Shown one piece after another: positions 25,789 through 34,619 of a stretch of DNA of 64,000 bases (position 1 is the first letter of the stretch; each line of letters begins with the position of its first letter). Position numbers and translations under genes: made by a program. Under the pieces are notes generated by a model. It made no database searches. It saw only the letters and a list, made by a program, of their open reading frames with translations, and was not told where the DNA came from. Origin of the DNA: Bacillus sp. AFS015802. GTDB taxonomy: Bacteria > Bacillota > Bacilli > Bacillales > Bacillaceae_B. The stretch lies in contig NZ_NTUP01000070.1 in assembly GCF_002561455.1 (NCBI RefSeq), positions 76,217 through 140,216 of the forward strand. Direction: 5' to 3'.

Positions 25789-27018
25789 ATGGAGTTCTCC
25801 TATTCTCCAAAAGTACAAGAATATCAAAATAAACTCTCCCGTTTCATGGAAGAGTTCGTATACCCGAATGAATCACTTTACGAACAGCAATTAAACAGGC
25901 AAAACAGCCGCTGGAGTTCAGTTCCGCCCATCATGGAAGAATTAAAAACCGAAGCAAGGAAACAAGGGTTATGGAATTTATTTCTACCGGATAGTGAGTA
26001 TGGGGCTGGATTAAGTAATGTGGAATATGCACCGCTTTGCGAAATCATGGGCAGGTCATTGATCGGTCCGGAAGTATTCAACTGCAACGCACCGGATACA
26101 GGCAATATGGAAGTGTTGGAGCGTTATGGCACCCCTGCCCAAAAGGAGCGTTACCTGATCCCCCTCCTAAATGGTGAGATCCGCTCCTGTTTCTCGATGA
26201 CGGAGCCGGAAGTCGCTTCATCAGATGCCACAAATATCAAGGCAAGCATCGTTCGGGACGGGGATGAATACGTCATCAATGCCAGGAAATGGTGGTCTTC
26301 CGGCGCTGGGGATCCCAGGTGCAGCTTCTCCATCTTAATGGGGAAAACAGACCCTGATGCAAGACGACATGACCAGCAATCGATGATCATCGTCCCTTTG
26401 GACGCGGAGGGTGTGAAAATCGAACGGATGCTGCCTGTCTTTGGATACGATCATGCTCCTCATGGTCACGGGGAAATCACCTTTACCGATGTGCGGGTGC
26501 CTGTGGAAAATATGATCTGGGCGGAAGGGAAAGGTTTTGCCATTGCGCAAGGCCGATTAGGACCAGGCAGGATCCATCATTGCATGCGTTTGATCGGTGC
26601 AGCGGAAAGGGCACTTGAAGATTTATGTAAGCGTGTTCAAAACAGGGAAGCATTCGGAAAGACGCTCTCAAGTCAGGGGGTCGTCATGGAATGGATCGCT
26701 GATTCACGTATTGAAATCGAGCAGGCACGCCTTCTGACCATGAAAGCCGCTTACATGATGGATACCCTCGGGAATAAAATGGCCAAACAGGAAATCGCGA
26801 TGATAAAGGTAGTGGCCCCTTCCATGGCGTTACGAGTGATAGACCGGGCCATTCAGGGATTTGGGGCTGCCGGGGTATCAGGGGATCATTCAATGGCCGC
26901 ACAATGGGCGAATGCCCGTACATTACGTCTTGCCGACGGTCCTGATGAAGTACATCGTGCCCAACTCGCAAAATTAGAACTGAAAAAATATCAAAAAGCC
27001 TCTCCGGTAGAGAGCTAG
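25789..27018 (+). CDS. Acyl-CoA dehydrogenase, ACAD10/11-like
   Basis: The 409-residue flavoprotein has the acyl-CoA dehydrogenase core: [17 protein letters not shown] (flavin and substrate contacts), [27 protein letters not shown] and [16 protein letters not shown]. Its end, [19 protein letters not shown], is the ACAD10/11-type signature, with Asp where most family members have the catalytic Glu. ACAD11-like enzymes act with an APH-fold kinase on 4-hydroxyacyl-CoAs; such a kinase is encoded at 30542 in this cluster. AAGGAAGGG supports ATG 25789 over GTG 25780. Confidence 0.87.
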   Translation: MEFSYSPKVQEYQNKLSRFMEEFVYPNESLYEQQLNRQNSRWSSVPPIMEELKTEARKQGLWNLFLPDSEYGAGLSNVEYAPLCEIMGRSLIGPEVFNCNAPDTGNMEVLERYGTPAQKERYLIPLLNGEIRSCFSMTEPEVASSDATNIKASIVRDGDEYVINARKWWSSGAGDPRCSFSILMGKTDPDARRHDQQSMIIVPLDAEGVKIERMLPVFGYDHAPHGHGEITFTDVRVPVENMIWAEGKGFAIAQGRLGPGRIHHCMRLIGAAERALEDLCKRVQNREAFGKTLSSQGVVMEWIADSRIEIEQARLLTMKAAYMMDTLGNKMAKQEIAMIKVVAPSMALRVIDRAIQGFGAAGVSGDHSMAAQWANARTLRLADGPDEVHRAQLAKLELKKYQKASPVES

Positions 27019-27037
27019 GAAGAGAGAGTGATTGAAT

Positions 27038-27787
27038 ATGAGGCTATCGGGAAGGGTTTCAATCATCACTGGAGGAGGCGGTGGAATAGGACGTGCGACC
27101 GCTTTAAGATTTTCTGAAGAAGGGGCGTCAGTCGTCGTGGCAGATCTGGATGAATCGAGGGGGGAGGAAACGGTAAGACTCATCAGGGAAAAGAATGGCC
27201 ATGCATTGTATGTAAGGACGAATGTCAGAGACAGTGAAAGCATGCAAGAGCTCGTACATAAAACGGTCGAGCATTTCGGAAGTTTGGATATCCTCGTTAA
27301 CAATGCCGGAATCGGGCAGTCGGAAGTCAGGAGTGTCGATTTGGAAGAAACGGAATGGGATGATGTCCTTGATACCAACTTAAAGAGCATATTCCTTGGC
27401 ATGAAATATAGCGTACCGGAACTGATGAAAAAGGGCGGGGTCATCGTGAACGTTTCGAGTCTTCTGGGTTTAAAGGGGAGAAAATACGTATCAGCTTATA
27501 ATGCGGCAAAAGGCGGAGTGGTATTGTTGACGCAAAATGCCGCATTGGAGTACGGAAAAGATCGTATACGGGTAAATGCTGTAGCTCCTGGAGTCATCGA
27601 TACAAACATCATTGAGGGGTGGAAACAGGATGAAAGGAAATGGTCGGTGATTTCTCGATCGAATGCCCTCAGGAGGATTGGAAACCCGTATGAAGTGGCA
27701 TCAGCGATCTTGTTCCTGGCATCGGATGATGCCTCCTTTATCACCGGTTCCACGTTATCTGTTGATGGTGGTGGATTGATCTATTAG
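27038..27787 (+). CDS. SDR family oxidoreductase (second in cluster)
   Basis: The 249-residue short-chain dehydrogenase has TGGGGGIGRA, NNAGIGQ, VNVSSLLG and YNAAKGGV with the catalytic Tyr/Lys, and ends in LSVDGGGLIY. The enzyme probably acts on a 3-hydroxy or 3-oxo acyl intermediate; the specific substrate is not evident. ATG 27038 is chosen over the in-frame TTG 27032. It lies 19 nt after the dehydrogenase gene. Confidence 0.85.
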   Translation: MRLSGRVSIITGGGGGIGRATALRFSEEGASVVVADLDESRGEETVRLIREKNGHALYVRTNVRDSESMQELVHKTVEHFGSLDILVNNAGIGQSEVRSVDLEETEWDDVLDTNLKSIFLGMKYSVPELMKKGGVIVNVSSLLGLKGRKYVSAYNAAKGGVVLLTQNAALEYGKDRIRVNAVAPGVIDTNIIEGWKQDERKWSVISRSNALRRIGNPYEVASAILFLASDDASFITGSTLSVDGGGLIY

Positions 27788-27833
27788 AACCATACAGTGG
27801 CAGCTGAATAATCAAAACGGAAGGAATGATTTT

Positions 27834-29429
27834 GTGACATCTAAATCCTGGCACGTTCATTATCCTGAATCGTTCGACACTGATATCCCAGCAATTGATT
27901 TCTCAATACCCCAAATGCTTCAACAAACCGTGTCAAGTTACCCTGATTACCCATGTATTAGTTTCTATCAGAAGCGCATGACATATAGTGACCTTCAAGA
28001 TGCCGTTACATTGTTTTCCTCGTCCCTCCAGCATATCGGGGCGAAGAAAGGAGATCGGGTGGCCATCATGCTCCCTAACTGTCCCCATTATGTCATTTCT
28101 TATTATGGGATCCTTACCATTGGCGGGATTGTTACGCAGGTGAATCCAATGTCTGTGGAAAGGGAACTCATACATTTACTAAATGACTCCGGGGCGGAGA
28201 CTATCGTTGTATTGGACCGCTTTTATCCAATGATTCAATCCATTCAAAAGGAAACAAAGGTGAAAACGATCATTGTCGTCAGTTTTCAAGGGGAAAATCC
28301 TTTCTCTGACTATACATTTGAAGAGTTTCTAAAGGTGGGAGATGGAAGCAATTCTGACATATCAATACACCCAGAAGATGTGGCCGTCCTTCAATATACA
28401 GGTGGAACAACAGGCGTGTCCAAGGGTGTGATGCTCACACATAGCAATATCCTTTCAAATGTCATGCAAAGTCAGCTCTTTTTTAAAGAAAGCATTCAGA
28501 CAGGGAAAGAAAGAAGTTTGAGTGTGATTCCCTTCTTTCATGTATTTGGAATGAATTCATGCATGAATCTTTCCATCTATTCTGCAAATGAAATGATCCT
28601 GCTGCCACGGTTTGAGCTCTCAGAAGTATTATTAACCATTAAAAGAGAGAAACCCACTTTGTTCCCTGGAGTTCCGACCATGTATGTGGCGATTACGAAT
28701 CACCCCTCTGCTGAAGAGTATGGAATTCATTCAATCAAGCTTTGTAACAGCGGCAGTGCCCCCATGCCTGTTGAACTATTAAACCAGTTCGAGAAGAAAA
28801 CAGGGGCAAAGATATTGGAAGGGTATGGTTTATCCGAAGCCTCCCCGACGACCCACTGTAATCCCGCCTTCGCAGAAAGAAAGCCCGGGACTGTGGGAAT
28901 CGGCCTCCCGTCTACAGATTATAAGGTAGTGGACTTAGCGACGGGTATGAAGGAAGTACCTCCAGGAGATATTGGAGAGCTGATCATCAAAGGTCCCCAA
29001 GTCATGAAGGGATACTGGAATTTACCTGAAGAAACCGCCCACGCCCTTCGTGATGGATGGCTATACACAGGGGATATTGCCCGGATGGATGATGAAGGGT
29101 ATGTATCGATCGTGGATCGAAAGAAAGATATGATCATTGCTTCAGGATATAACGTGTATCCCCGGGAAGTGGAAGAAGTGATTTATGAACATCCCTTAGT
29201 ACAGGAAGCGGTTGTGATCGGGGTCCCTGACTCCTATCGGGGAGAAACCGTGAAAGCCGTGATTGTCTTAAAGGCTGGGGAAAAGGTGTCAGAACAGGAA
29301 TTGATCAGGTTCTGTCAGGAGAATATATCTTCATTCAAAGTCCCAAGGATCATTGAATTCCGGGATGAACTTCCAAAGACGAGTGTAGGCAAGATTTTAA
29401 GGAGGGCCCTCCGGGAAAATGTGATATAA
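27834..29429 (+). CDS. Long- or medium-chain fatty acid-CoA ligase
   Basis: The 531-residue adenylate-forming enzyme activates a carboxylic acid to its CoA thioester. Motifs: the P-loop YTGGTTGVSKGVMLTH, IPFFHVFGM, the A5 motif EGYGLSEASPTTH, YTGDIARMDDEGYVSIVDRKKD and the catalytic Lys region PKTSVGKILRRALR at the end. Start GTG 27834 is preceded by GGAAGG. It supplies the substrate for the rest of the cluster. An extended -10 promoter for tetR lies over its last codons. Confidence 0.92.
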   Translation: MTSKSWHVHYPESFDTDIPAIDFSIPQMLQQTVSSYPDYPCISFYQKRMTYSDLQDAVTLFSSSLQHIGAKKGDRVAIMLPNCPHYVISYYGILTIGGIVTQVNPMSVERELIHLLNDSGAETIVVLDRFYPMIQSIQKETKVKTIIVVSFQGENPFSDYTFEEFLKVGDGSNSDISIHPEDVAVLQYTGGTTGVSKGVMLTHSNILSNVMQSQLFFKESIQTGKERSLSVIPFFHVFGMNSCMNLSIYSANEMILLPRFELSEVLLTIKREKPTLFPGVPTMYVAITNHPSAEEYGIHSIKLCNSGSAPMPVELLNQFEKKTGAKILEGYGLSEASPTTHCNPAFAERKPGTVGIGLPSTDYKVVDLATGMKEVPPGDIGELIIKGPQVMKGYWNLPEETAHALRDGWLYTGDIARMDDEGYVSIVDRKKDMIIASGYNVYPREVEEVIYEHPLVQEAVVIGVPDSYRGETVKAVIVLKAGEKVSEQELIRFCQENISSFKVPRIIEFRDELPKTSVGKILRRALRENVI

Positions 29430-29430
29430 T
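29422..29430 (+). promoter_or_regulatory. Extended -10 promoter candidate for tetR
   Basis: TGATATAAT is a perfect extended -10 element (TGN-TATAAT) overlapping the ligase stop codon, 34 nt before the tetR ATG. No good -35 is seen, as is usual for this promoter type. Confidence 0.4.
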
Positions 29431-29463
29431 TCAGGTGATATTTGCAGATTGAGGGGACTTCAT

Positions 29464-30030
29464 ATGAAAGAAAAAATGACAGAACAAGCAGTACGTTTAT
29501 TCGATCAAAAAGGCTTTACCGTCACGTCCATTCAGGATATCGTCGAATCCATCGGGGTAACAAAAGGAACATTCTACTATTATTTTTCGAGTAAAGAAGA
29601 GCTTTTAAAGGAAATTCATGTGAGATATATAGATGGCTTATTGTCCAAGCAGGAAAGAATCCTGGAAGATGACAGTAAATCTTTCCGTGAGAAACTTTTT
29701 GACATCATTCATCTTTCCATCGTGGACATCAAAGAACAGGGAGCCAGTGCCAAAGTCTTTTTCAGGGAGATGAGACACTTAAGCGATGAAAGCTTGGACC
29801 AAATCGAACCCAAACGGGATATGTACCGCTATAATATTGAAAAGCTCCTGAAAGAAGGAAGAGAGTCCGGAGATTTCCGAAGCGACTTTGACGTTTCCGT
29901 TGTAGCCTTTGGAATACTCGGCATGATGAACTGGAGCTATCAATGGTATAAGCCTGGTGGGGCGAAAACGGATAAAGAAATAGCAGGAACATTTGTCGAT
30001 ATGGTCTTAAAAGGAATTGAAACAGAATAG
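29464..30030 (+). CDS. TetR/AcrR family regulator of the cluster
   Basis: The 188-residue regulator begins with the TetR HTH: MTEQAVRLFDQKGFTVTSIQDIVESIG, then VTKGTFYYYFSSKEELLKEI (split across residues 5-52). The C-terminal domain is a helical ligand pocket, likely for an acyl-CoA, as in FadR-type TetR proteins of Bacillus. GAGGGGA 6 nt upstream supports ATG 29464. Near-identical operators before the first gene and just after this gene make it the probable repressor of both halves of the cluster. Confidence 0.9.
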   Translation: MKEKMTEQAVRLFDQKGFTVTSIQDIVESIGVTKGTFYYYFSSKEELLKEIHVRYIDGLLSKQERILEDDSKSFREKLFDIIHLSIVDIKEQGASAKVFFREMRHLSDESLDQIEPKRDMYRYNIEKLLKEGRESGDFRSDFDVSVVAFGILGMMNWSYQWYKPGGAKTDKEIAGTFVDMVLKGIETE

Positions 30031-30067
30031 AGGGGAGAAGCGGTTAGTGCTATCCTCTTCTCTTAAC

Positions 30068-30085
30068 ATACCGACTGGTTAGTAT
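30068..30085 (+). promoter_or_regulatory. TetR-type operator 2
   Basis: ATACCGACTGGTTAGTAT differs from operator 1 by a single base. It lies between tetR and the thioesterase gene, 24 nt before that gene's start, so a regulated promoter for the downstream half is likely. No clear -35/-10 pair was found. Confidence 0.6.
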
Positions 30086-30108
30086 TTATGATGAAAGAAG
30101 GCGGATAT

Positions 30109-30525
30109 ATGGATTCTATCACCGTAAAGAGCAGGTTCTGCGAAACAGATGCACTGGGGCATATCAACAATACCACTTACTTTGTCTATTTAGAGGAAGC
30201 GCGAATTAAATTCTTTCAAACCATCGGATTCGATATGGACGTGAAGGATTGGCGGTTTATCCTGGCTTCCACCAAATGTGACTTCGTATCACAGGGTTAT
30301 TTCAATCAAGAACTTGTGATCACCACCTATGTTTCCAAAATCGGATCCAAGAGTTTTCAGTTAGACCATGATATCCTGTGTGCGGAAACTCATCAACTGA
30401 TCGCAAGGGGAAACGCGGTCATTGTGTATTTTGACTTTCAGGAACAACGCAGCAAAGCAATCCCTGACCTGTTAAAAAACCAGTTAAACACTCATTTACG
30501 TTTTGAGAAAACTGAATATTCTTGA
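30109..30525 (+). CDS. Hotdog-fold acyl-CoA thioesterase (4HBT/YbgC type)
   Basis: The 138-residue hotdog protein has the 4-hydroxybenzoyl-CoA thioesterase-type motif CETDALGHINNTTYFVYLEEAR, whose Asp (in ETDALGH) is the usual catalytic residue. It would hydrolyse acyl-CoAs, perhaps to relieve CoA trapping. ATG 30109, after AAGGCGG, is preferred to ATG 30088, which abuts operator 2. Confidence 0.82.
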   Translation: MDSITVKSRFCETDALGHINNTTYFVYLEEARIKFFQTIGFDMDVKDWRFILASTKCDFVSQGYFNQELVITTYVSKIGSKSFQLDHDILCAETHQLIARGNAVIVYFDFQEQRSKAIPDLLKNQLNTHLRFEKTEYS

Positions 30526-30541
30526 ATCTAGGAGGGGTAAA

Positions 30542-31624
30542 ATGACCGTGCGGATGGAAAATGAAACGGTTTCAGTCAGAAAAGGAGAAGAATTAAATGA
30601 AAGCAAATTACATGACTTCCTGGTTGAGCATTTCCCTGATCTGCAACAAGAAAAGTTGAGTATTAAACAGTTTTCTGCAGGTCACTCAAATCTAACGTAT
30701 TTGCTTTCAATGGGAAAATGGGAAGGGGTTTTGAGGCGCCCCCCATTAGGGCCCGTCGCACCAAAGGCACATGATATGAAAAGGGAATTCAGGATCCTTT
30801 CAGAGATCCACCCTTTATTCGACGTTACACCAAAACCCTATGTATTCTCTGAAGATGAAGGGATAGTCGGAAGCCCCTTCTTCATCATGGAACGAAAAAG
30901 GGGGGAAGTATTCGATACATCATTTCCCCCACATCTGGATGTGACACCTGATGTATGCAAGAGAATCTCGGAAGAAATGGTTTCAAGATTGGTTGAGCTT
31001 CATTCCATTGATCATACCAAAACCTCATTACACGAAATCAGCAGACCCGAACACTTTATGGAGAGACAGGTTCACGGGTGGATCAATCGCTATGAACGTT
31101 CCAAGACAAGCGAGATTCGTGAAGTAGATCATCTGACACAGTGGCTGATCAAAAACGTTCCGGAAAATGCTGAGTCCACGATCATTCATTATGACTTTAA
31201 ATTAAACAATAGTATGTTTTCTGAAGACCTGACATCCATGGTGGGATTATTCGATTGGGAGATGGCGACCGTCGGAGATCCCCTTGCAGATTTGGGAGTC
31301 GCTATGGGGTATTGGATCCAGCAAGATGACCCTGAATTGTTGAAATACGGCCTCGGAAAGCCTCCGGTTACCATCATGGACGGTTTTTACAGCAGAAGAG
31401 AGTTTATCGAAGATTATGCTAATAAAAGCGGCAGGGACGTGAACCACATTCATTTCTACTTGTCTTTTGCCTACTTTAAGCTCGCGGTTATTGTGCAGCA
31501 AATTTATTACCGTTTTAAGATGGGGCAGACAAATGATGCCCGTTTTTCGGGGTTCGATCGGTTTGCCGCGTCTTTAATTACCCTGGGTAATCAGGCAGCA
31601 TTTGATTTCAGGGAAAAAATATAA
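30542..31624 (+). CDS. APH-fold kinase, ACAD10/11-type partner
   Basis: The 360-residue protein has the aminoglycoside-phosphotransferase fold: FSAGHSNLTYLL (nucleotide loop), VLRRPPLGP with the preceding strand Lys/Arg, catalytic loop IIHYDFKLNNSM (H-x-D-x4-N) and metal motif LFDWEMATVGDPLADLG. RRPPLGP and the WEMATVGDPL motif are typical of the kinase domains found in ACAD10/11 and next to LvaA-like enzymes. Those kinases phosphorylate the 4-hydroxyl of 4-hydroxyacyl-CoAs before elimination. AGGAGGGG supports ATG 30542. Aminoglycoside resistance is not suggested by the context. Confidence 0.85.
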   Translation: MTVRMENETVSVRKGEELNESKLHDFLVEHFPDLQQEKLSIKQFSAGHSNLTYLLSMGKWEGVLRRPPLGPVAPKAHDMKREFRILSEIHPLFDVTPKPYVFSEDEGIVGSPFFIMERKRGEVFDTSFPPHLDVTPDVCKRISEEMVSRLVELHSIDHTKTSLHEISRPEHFMERQVHGWINRYERSKTSEIREVDHLTQWLIKNVPENAESTIIHYDFKLNNSMFSEDLTSMVGLFDWEMATVGDPLADLGVAMGYWIQQDDPELLKYGLGKPPVTIMDGFYSRREFIEDYANKSGRDVNHIHFYLSFAYFKLAVIVQQIYYRFKMGQTNDARFSGFDRFAASLITLGNQAAFDFREKI

Positions 31625-31637
31625 GGGGATGAATAGG

Positions 31638-32411
31638 ATGCAATCACTATTAGTCGAAAAGAATGACCGGGTGTTGAATGTAACCTTAAATCGACCAGAC
31701 AGCTTGAATTCTTTTGATGAGTTCATGCTTACGGGATTGATAGAAGCGTTGGAAGAGGCTGGACGGGATCAAGAGATCAGGGCGATCGTGATCCGCGGAG
31801 CGGGAAGGTCATTCTCTGCCGGTGGCGACGTGAAAACGATGGGAAGAGCAACGTCTGCCCAAGTCTATGAACATATCGGAATTCTGAATTCATGTATCAA
31901 AGCCATCAAAACAATAGAGAAGCCGGTCATTGCCGCCGTCCATGGTTTCGCCGCAGGTGCCGGATTTAATTTAGCACTGGCCTGTGATTTAATCATTGCC
32001 ACAGAAACCAGTCAATTTGCACTGAGCTTTTCTAAAGTAGGGCTCATTTCTGATGGAGGGGGTTCGTATTTTCTCCCACGGTTGATCGGTCCTCATCTTG
32101 CAAAGGAGTTCTTCTTTACTGGAGAACCTGTGTCAGCCAGGAGAATGTATGAATTAGGGGTGATTAATAGACTGGTGGCGGCTGATAGTTTGGAAGAAAA
32201 AACAGATGAGCTGGCTGCTACATTATCTTCGGGTCCGAGCAAAGCCTACGGAATGATGAAAAAAATGATTGATCGTTCATTCACCACGACCCTGGATGAA
32301 ATACTGGAACAGGAAAGAATCACTCAAACGTTGATGATTTCAACGGAAGATCATGCAGAAGGAGTTTCAGCGTTTAAAGAAAAAAGATCCCCATCCTTTT
32401 CGGGGAATTAG
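31638..32411 (+). CDS. Enoyl-CoA hydratase/isomerase (PaaG-like crotonase)
   Basis: The 257-residue crotonase has the oxyanion-hole segments RSFSAGGDVKTM and HGFAAGAGFNLALACD. Where hydratases carry the first catalytic Glu (GxELA), this protein has Asn. The second acidic position is Asp in GLISDGGGSYFLPRL. That pattern resembles PaaG-type delta3-delta2 isomerases more than true hydratases. ATG 31638, 9 nt after AAGGGG, is chosen over 31629 and 31602. Confidence 0.85.
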   Translation: MQSLLVEKNDRVLNVTLNRPDSLNSFDEFMLTGLIEALEEAGRDQEIRAIVIRGAGRSFSAGGDVKTMGRATSAQVYEHIGILNSCIKAIKTIEKPVIAAVHGFAAGAGFNLALACDLIIATETSQFALSFSKVGLISDGGGSYFLPRLIGPHLAKEFFFTGEPVSARRMYELGVINRLVAADSLEEKTDELAATLSSGPSKAYGMMKKMIDRSFTTTLDEILEQERITQTLMISTEDHAEGVSAFKEKRSPSFSGN

Positions 32412-32422
32412 GAGGAGTATCG

Positions 32423-33397
32423 ATGAAAGCGGTCCAATTCAAGGAGTTCGGTGGTCCCGATGTGTTGAAGAATGTGGACATTGACATCCCTTCACCCCGA
32501 GGGAGAGAAGTATTGATTAAAGTGCATGCCTCTGCTGTCAATTATGCGGATACGGCCCGGCGCGAAGGACAATACGTGGTTAAAACACCTCTTCCATACA
32601 TTCCTGGTGCAGAAGTAGCCGGGATTGTAACCGAAGTTGGCGATGGTGTGACAAAGGTCAAAAAAGGAGATCGGGTTGTAGCGATGATGGATTCAGGTGG
32701 GTATGCAGAATATGCCGTGACAGATGAACGATCCATCATCCCCCTTCCCTATGGCTTGGACTTCAAGGAAGCGGCCGCAATCCCTGTACAGGGATTGAGT
32801 GCGTATCATATTTTGAAAACGCTTGGGAGACTCGAGCGGGGTGAGACGGTCCTGATTCATGCTGCGGCAGGTGGTGTAGGGCTCCTTGCCGTTCAGCTCG
32901 CAAAACGATTCGGTGCCGGTAAAGTGATTGCCACTGCCAGCACAGAAGAAAAACTACGCCTTGCAGAAGATATGGGGGCAGATGTACTGGTCAACTATAC
33001 AGAGGAAGAATGGGAGAAAAAAGTATTGGATGCGACAAGAGGAAAAGGTGTGGATCTTGCATTGGAGATGGCAGGTGGTGACGTCTTTTACAAAACGTTA
33101 AAATGCCTCGCCGACTTTGGAAGGCTCATCATTTACGGTGTCGCGAGCGGCGAGCAAAGCAGATTCTATCCATCCTCTCTAATGGCAAGGAATCAGTCGG
33201 TTACCGGATTTTTTCTTCCTCCTTTGATGAGGGATTCCGAATTGACCCAGAAAACATTGCATGAGATCTTTCATTATGTGGCGAGCGGTGATTTAAAGGT
33301 CACAGTCGGACACGTATTTCCATTGGAAGAAGCGGGTAAGGTTCATTCCCTCATGCAGGGAAGACAAACAGTGGGAAAAGTGATCCTGCAACCATGA
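32423..33397 (+). CDS. NADPH:quinone reductase-like MDR oxidoreductase
   Basis: The 324-residue zinc-free medium-chain reductase has HASAVNYADTARREGQY, IPGAEVAGIV, the NADP-binding loop HAAAGGVGLLAVQLAK and a C-terminal GKVILQP. Such enzymes reduce quinones or the double bond of enoyl/enone substrates. In this setting a 2-enoyl-CoA or enone reductase role is plausible but not shown. It follows the crotonase by 11 nt with AGGAGG before the ATG. Confidence 0.87.
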   Translation: MKAVQFKEFGGPDVLKNVDIDIPSPRGREVLIKVHASAVNYADTARREGQYVVKTPLPYIPGAEVAGIVTEVGDGVTKVKKGDRVVAMMDSGGYAEYAVTDERSIIPLPYGLDFKEAAAIPVQGLSAYHILKTLGRLERGETVLIHAAAGGVGLLAVQLAKRFGAGKVIATASTEEKLRLAEDMGADVLVNYTEEEWEKKVLDATRGKGVDLALEMAGGDVFYKTLKCLADFGRLIIYGVASGEQSRFYPSSLMARNQSVTGFFLPPLMRDSELTQKTLHEIFHYVASGDLKVTVGHVFPLEEAGKVHSLMQGRQTVGKVILQP

Positions 33398-33422
33398 TTT
33401 TATAATAAAAGGGGGAAGAATG

Positions 33423-34598
33423 ATGAACTTACGCTTATCAGATGAACAAAGGATGATCCAGAAGACCATCCGCCGATTTGTAGAGAAAGAATTGATCCCT
33501 TTAGAAAATGAAGTGCTCCGAAATGAAAGGGAGGGAAAGCCGAGCCTCTCTCCAGAAAAAAGGAAAGAGCTGCAAATGAAGGCGAAGGATGCCGGATTCT
33601 GGGGCATCAATACTCCGGAGGAATACGGAGGGGCAGATCTCGGTCAAATGATGATGGCGATCGTCTATATGGAAATCTCCAAGACCTTTGTTCCATTCTC
33701 CTTTGGAGGCTATGCCGATAACATACTTTATTACGCCAACGAGGAACAGAAGAAAAACTACTTGATCCCCACTATTAATGGAGAAAAGAAATCGTGTTTT
33801 GCCATGACTGAACCAGGAGCGGGATCTGATACCCGTAATATCCGGACCACAGCCGTGAAAGACGGAAACGAATGGATCTTAAATGGAGAGAAAACGTTCA
33901 TTACGGGTGGAAACGAAGCAGATTTTGTCATGGTCATGGCCGTCACGGATAAAGAAAAACATCGTCGTACCGGGAGAGAAGGCGTCACCTGCTTCATTGC
34001 CGATCGAAGTATGGGCTGGAAATCCGAATATATCCATACGATGGGTGAATGGGGACCGGCGAGCCTTATTTTTGACGATGTAAGGGTTCCTGAAGAGAAC
34101 ATCCTTGGTGAAATCGATGGGGGCTATGATCTGGGCTTGGAATGGATCGGATTCGCACGATGGATCGTAGGTGCCCAGGCGGTGGGCGCAGCAGAACGCC
34201 TTCTTCAAATGGCCATCGACTATTCGAAAGAACGGGAGACCTTTGGAAAACCTATCGCCGACCGGCAGGCAATTCAATGGCAGATTGCCGACTCTGCCGT
34301 GGAGATTGAAGCTGCCCGCTGGCTCGTGTTAAATGCAGCCTTCACTCTCGATCAGGGAGAAGACAACCGCCATGTAGCATCCATGGCAAAACTCTACGGA
34401 TCCAATATGGGAAATCGGGTGGTCGACCGTGTCCTGCAAATTCACGGGGGGATGGGCTACACAAGGGAACTTCCCATAGAGCGCTGGTATCGTGAGGCAA
34501 GGTTATGGCGCATATATGATGGAACCGATGAAATCCAAAAACTGATCATTTCAAGAAATTTATTAAAAGGGCATGTGAAACTGGGGCAATTTGTATAA
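33423..34598 (+). CDS. Acyl-CoA dehydrogenase (second in cluster)
   Basis: The 391-residue flavoprotein has CFAMTEPGAGSDTRNIRTTA, WILNGEKTFITGG, QIHGGMGYTRELPIERWYREAR and YDGTDEIQKLIISRNLL. The last motif places Asp (YDGT) where typical acyl-CoA dehydrogenases have the catalytic Glu (YEGT). Substrates with unusual chains or rings are known for Asp-type enzymes. Electron transfer to ETF is expected, but etfAB is not in the cluster. ATG 33423 fits the GGGGG spacing better than ATG 33420. Confidence 0.9.
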   Translation: MNLRLSDEQRMIQKTIRRFVEKELIPLENEVLRNEREGKPSLSPEKRKELQMKAKDAGFWGINTPEEYGGADLGQMMMAIVYMEISKTFVPFSFGGYADNILYYANEEQKKNYLIPTINGEKKSCFAMTEPGAGSDTRNIRTTAVKDGNEWILNGEKTFITGGNEADFVMVMAVTDKEKHRRTGREGVTCFIADRSMGWKSEYIHTMGEWGPASLIFDDVRVPEENILGEIDGGYDLGLEWIGFARWIVGAQAVGAAERLLQMAIDYSKERETFGKPIADRQAIQWQIADSAVEIEAARWLVLNAAFTLDQGEDNRHVASMAKLYGSNMGNRVVDRVLQIHGGMGYTRELPIERWYREARLWRIYDGTDEIQKLIISRNLLKGHVKLGQFV

Positions 34599-34619
34599 TT
34601 TTACAAGGAGGCAAAAGGA

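Noticed and set aside
30542..31624. Aminoglycoside phosphotransferase resistance gene
   Set aside because: The fold is shared, but the RRPPLGP motif and the acyl-CoA gene context match ACAD10/11-type kinases.
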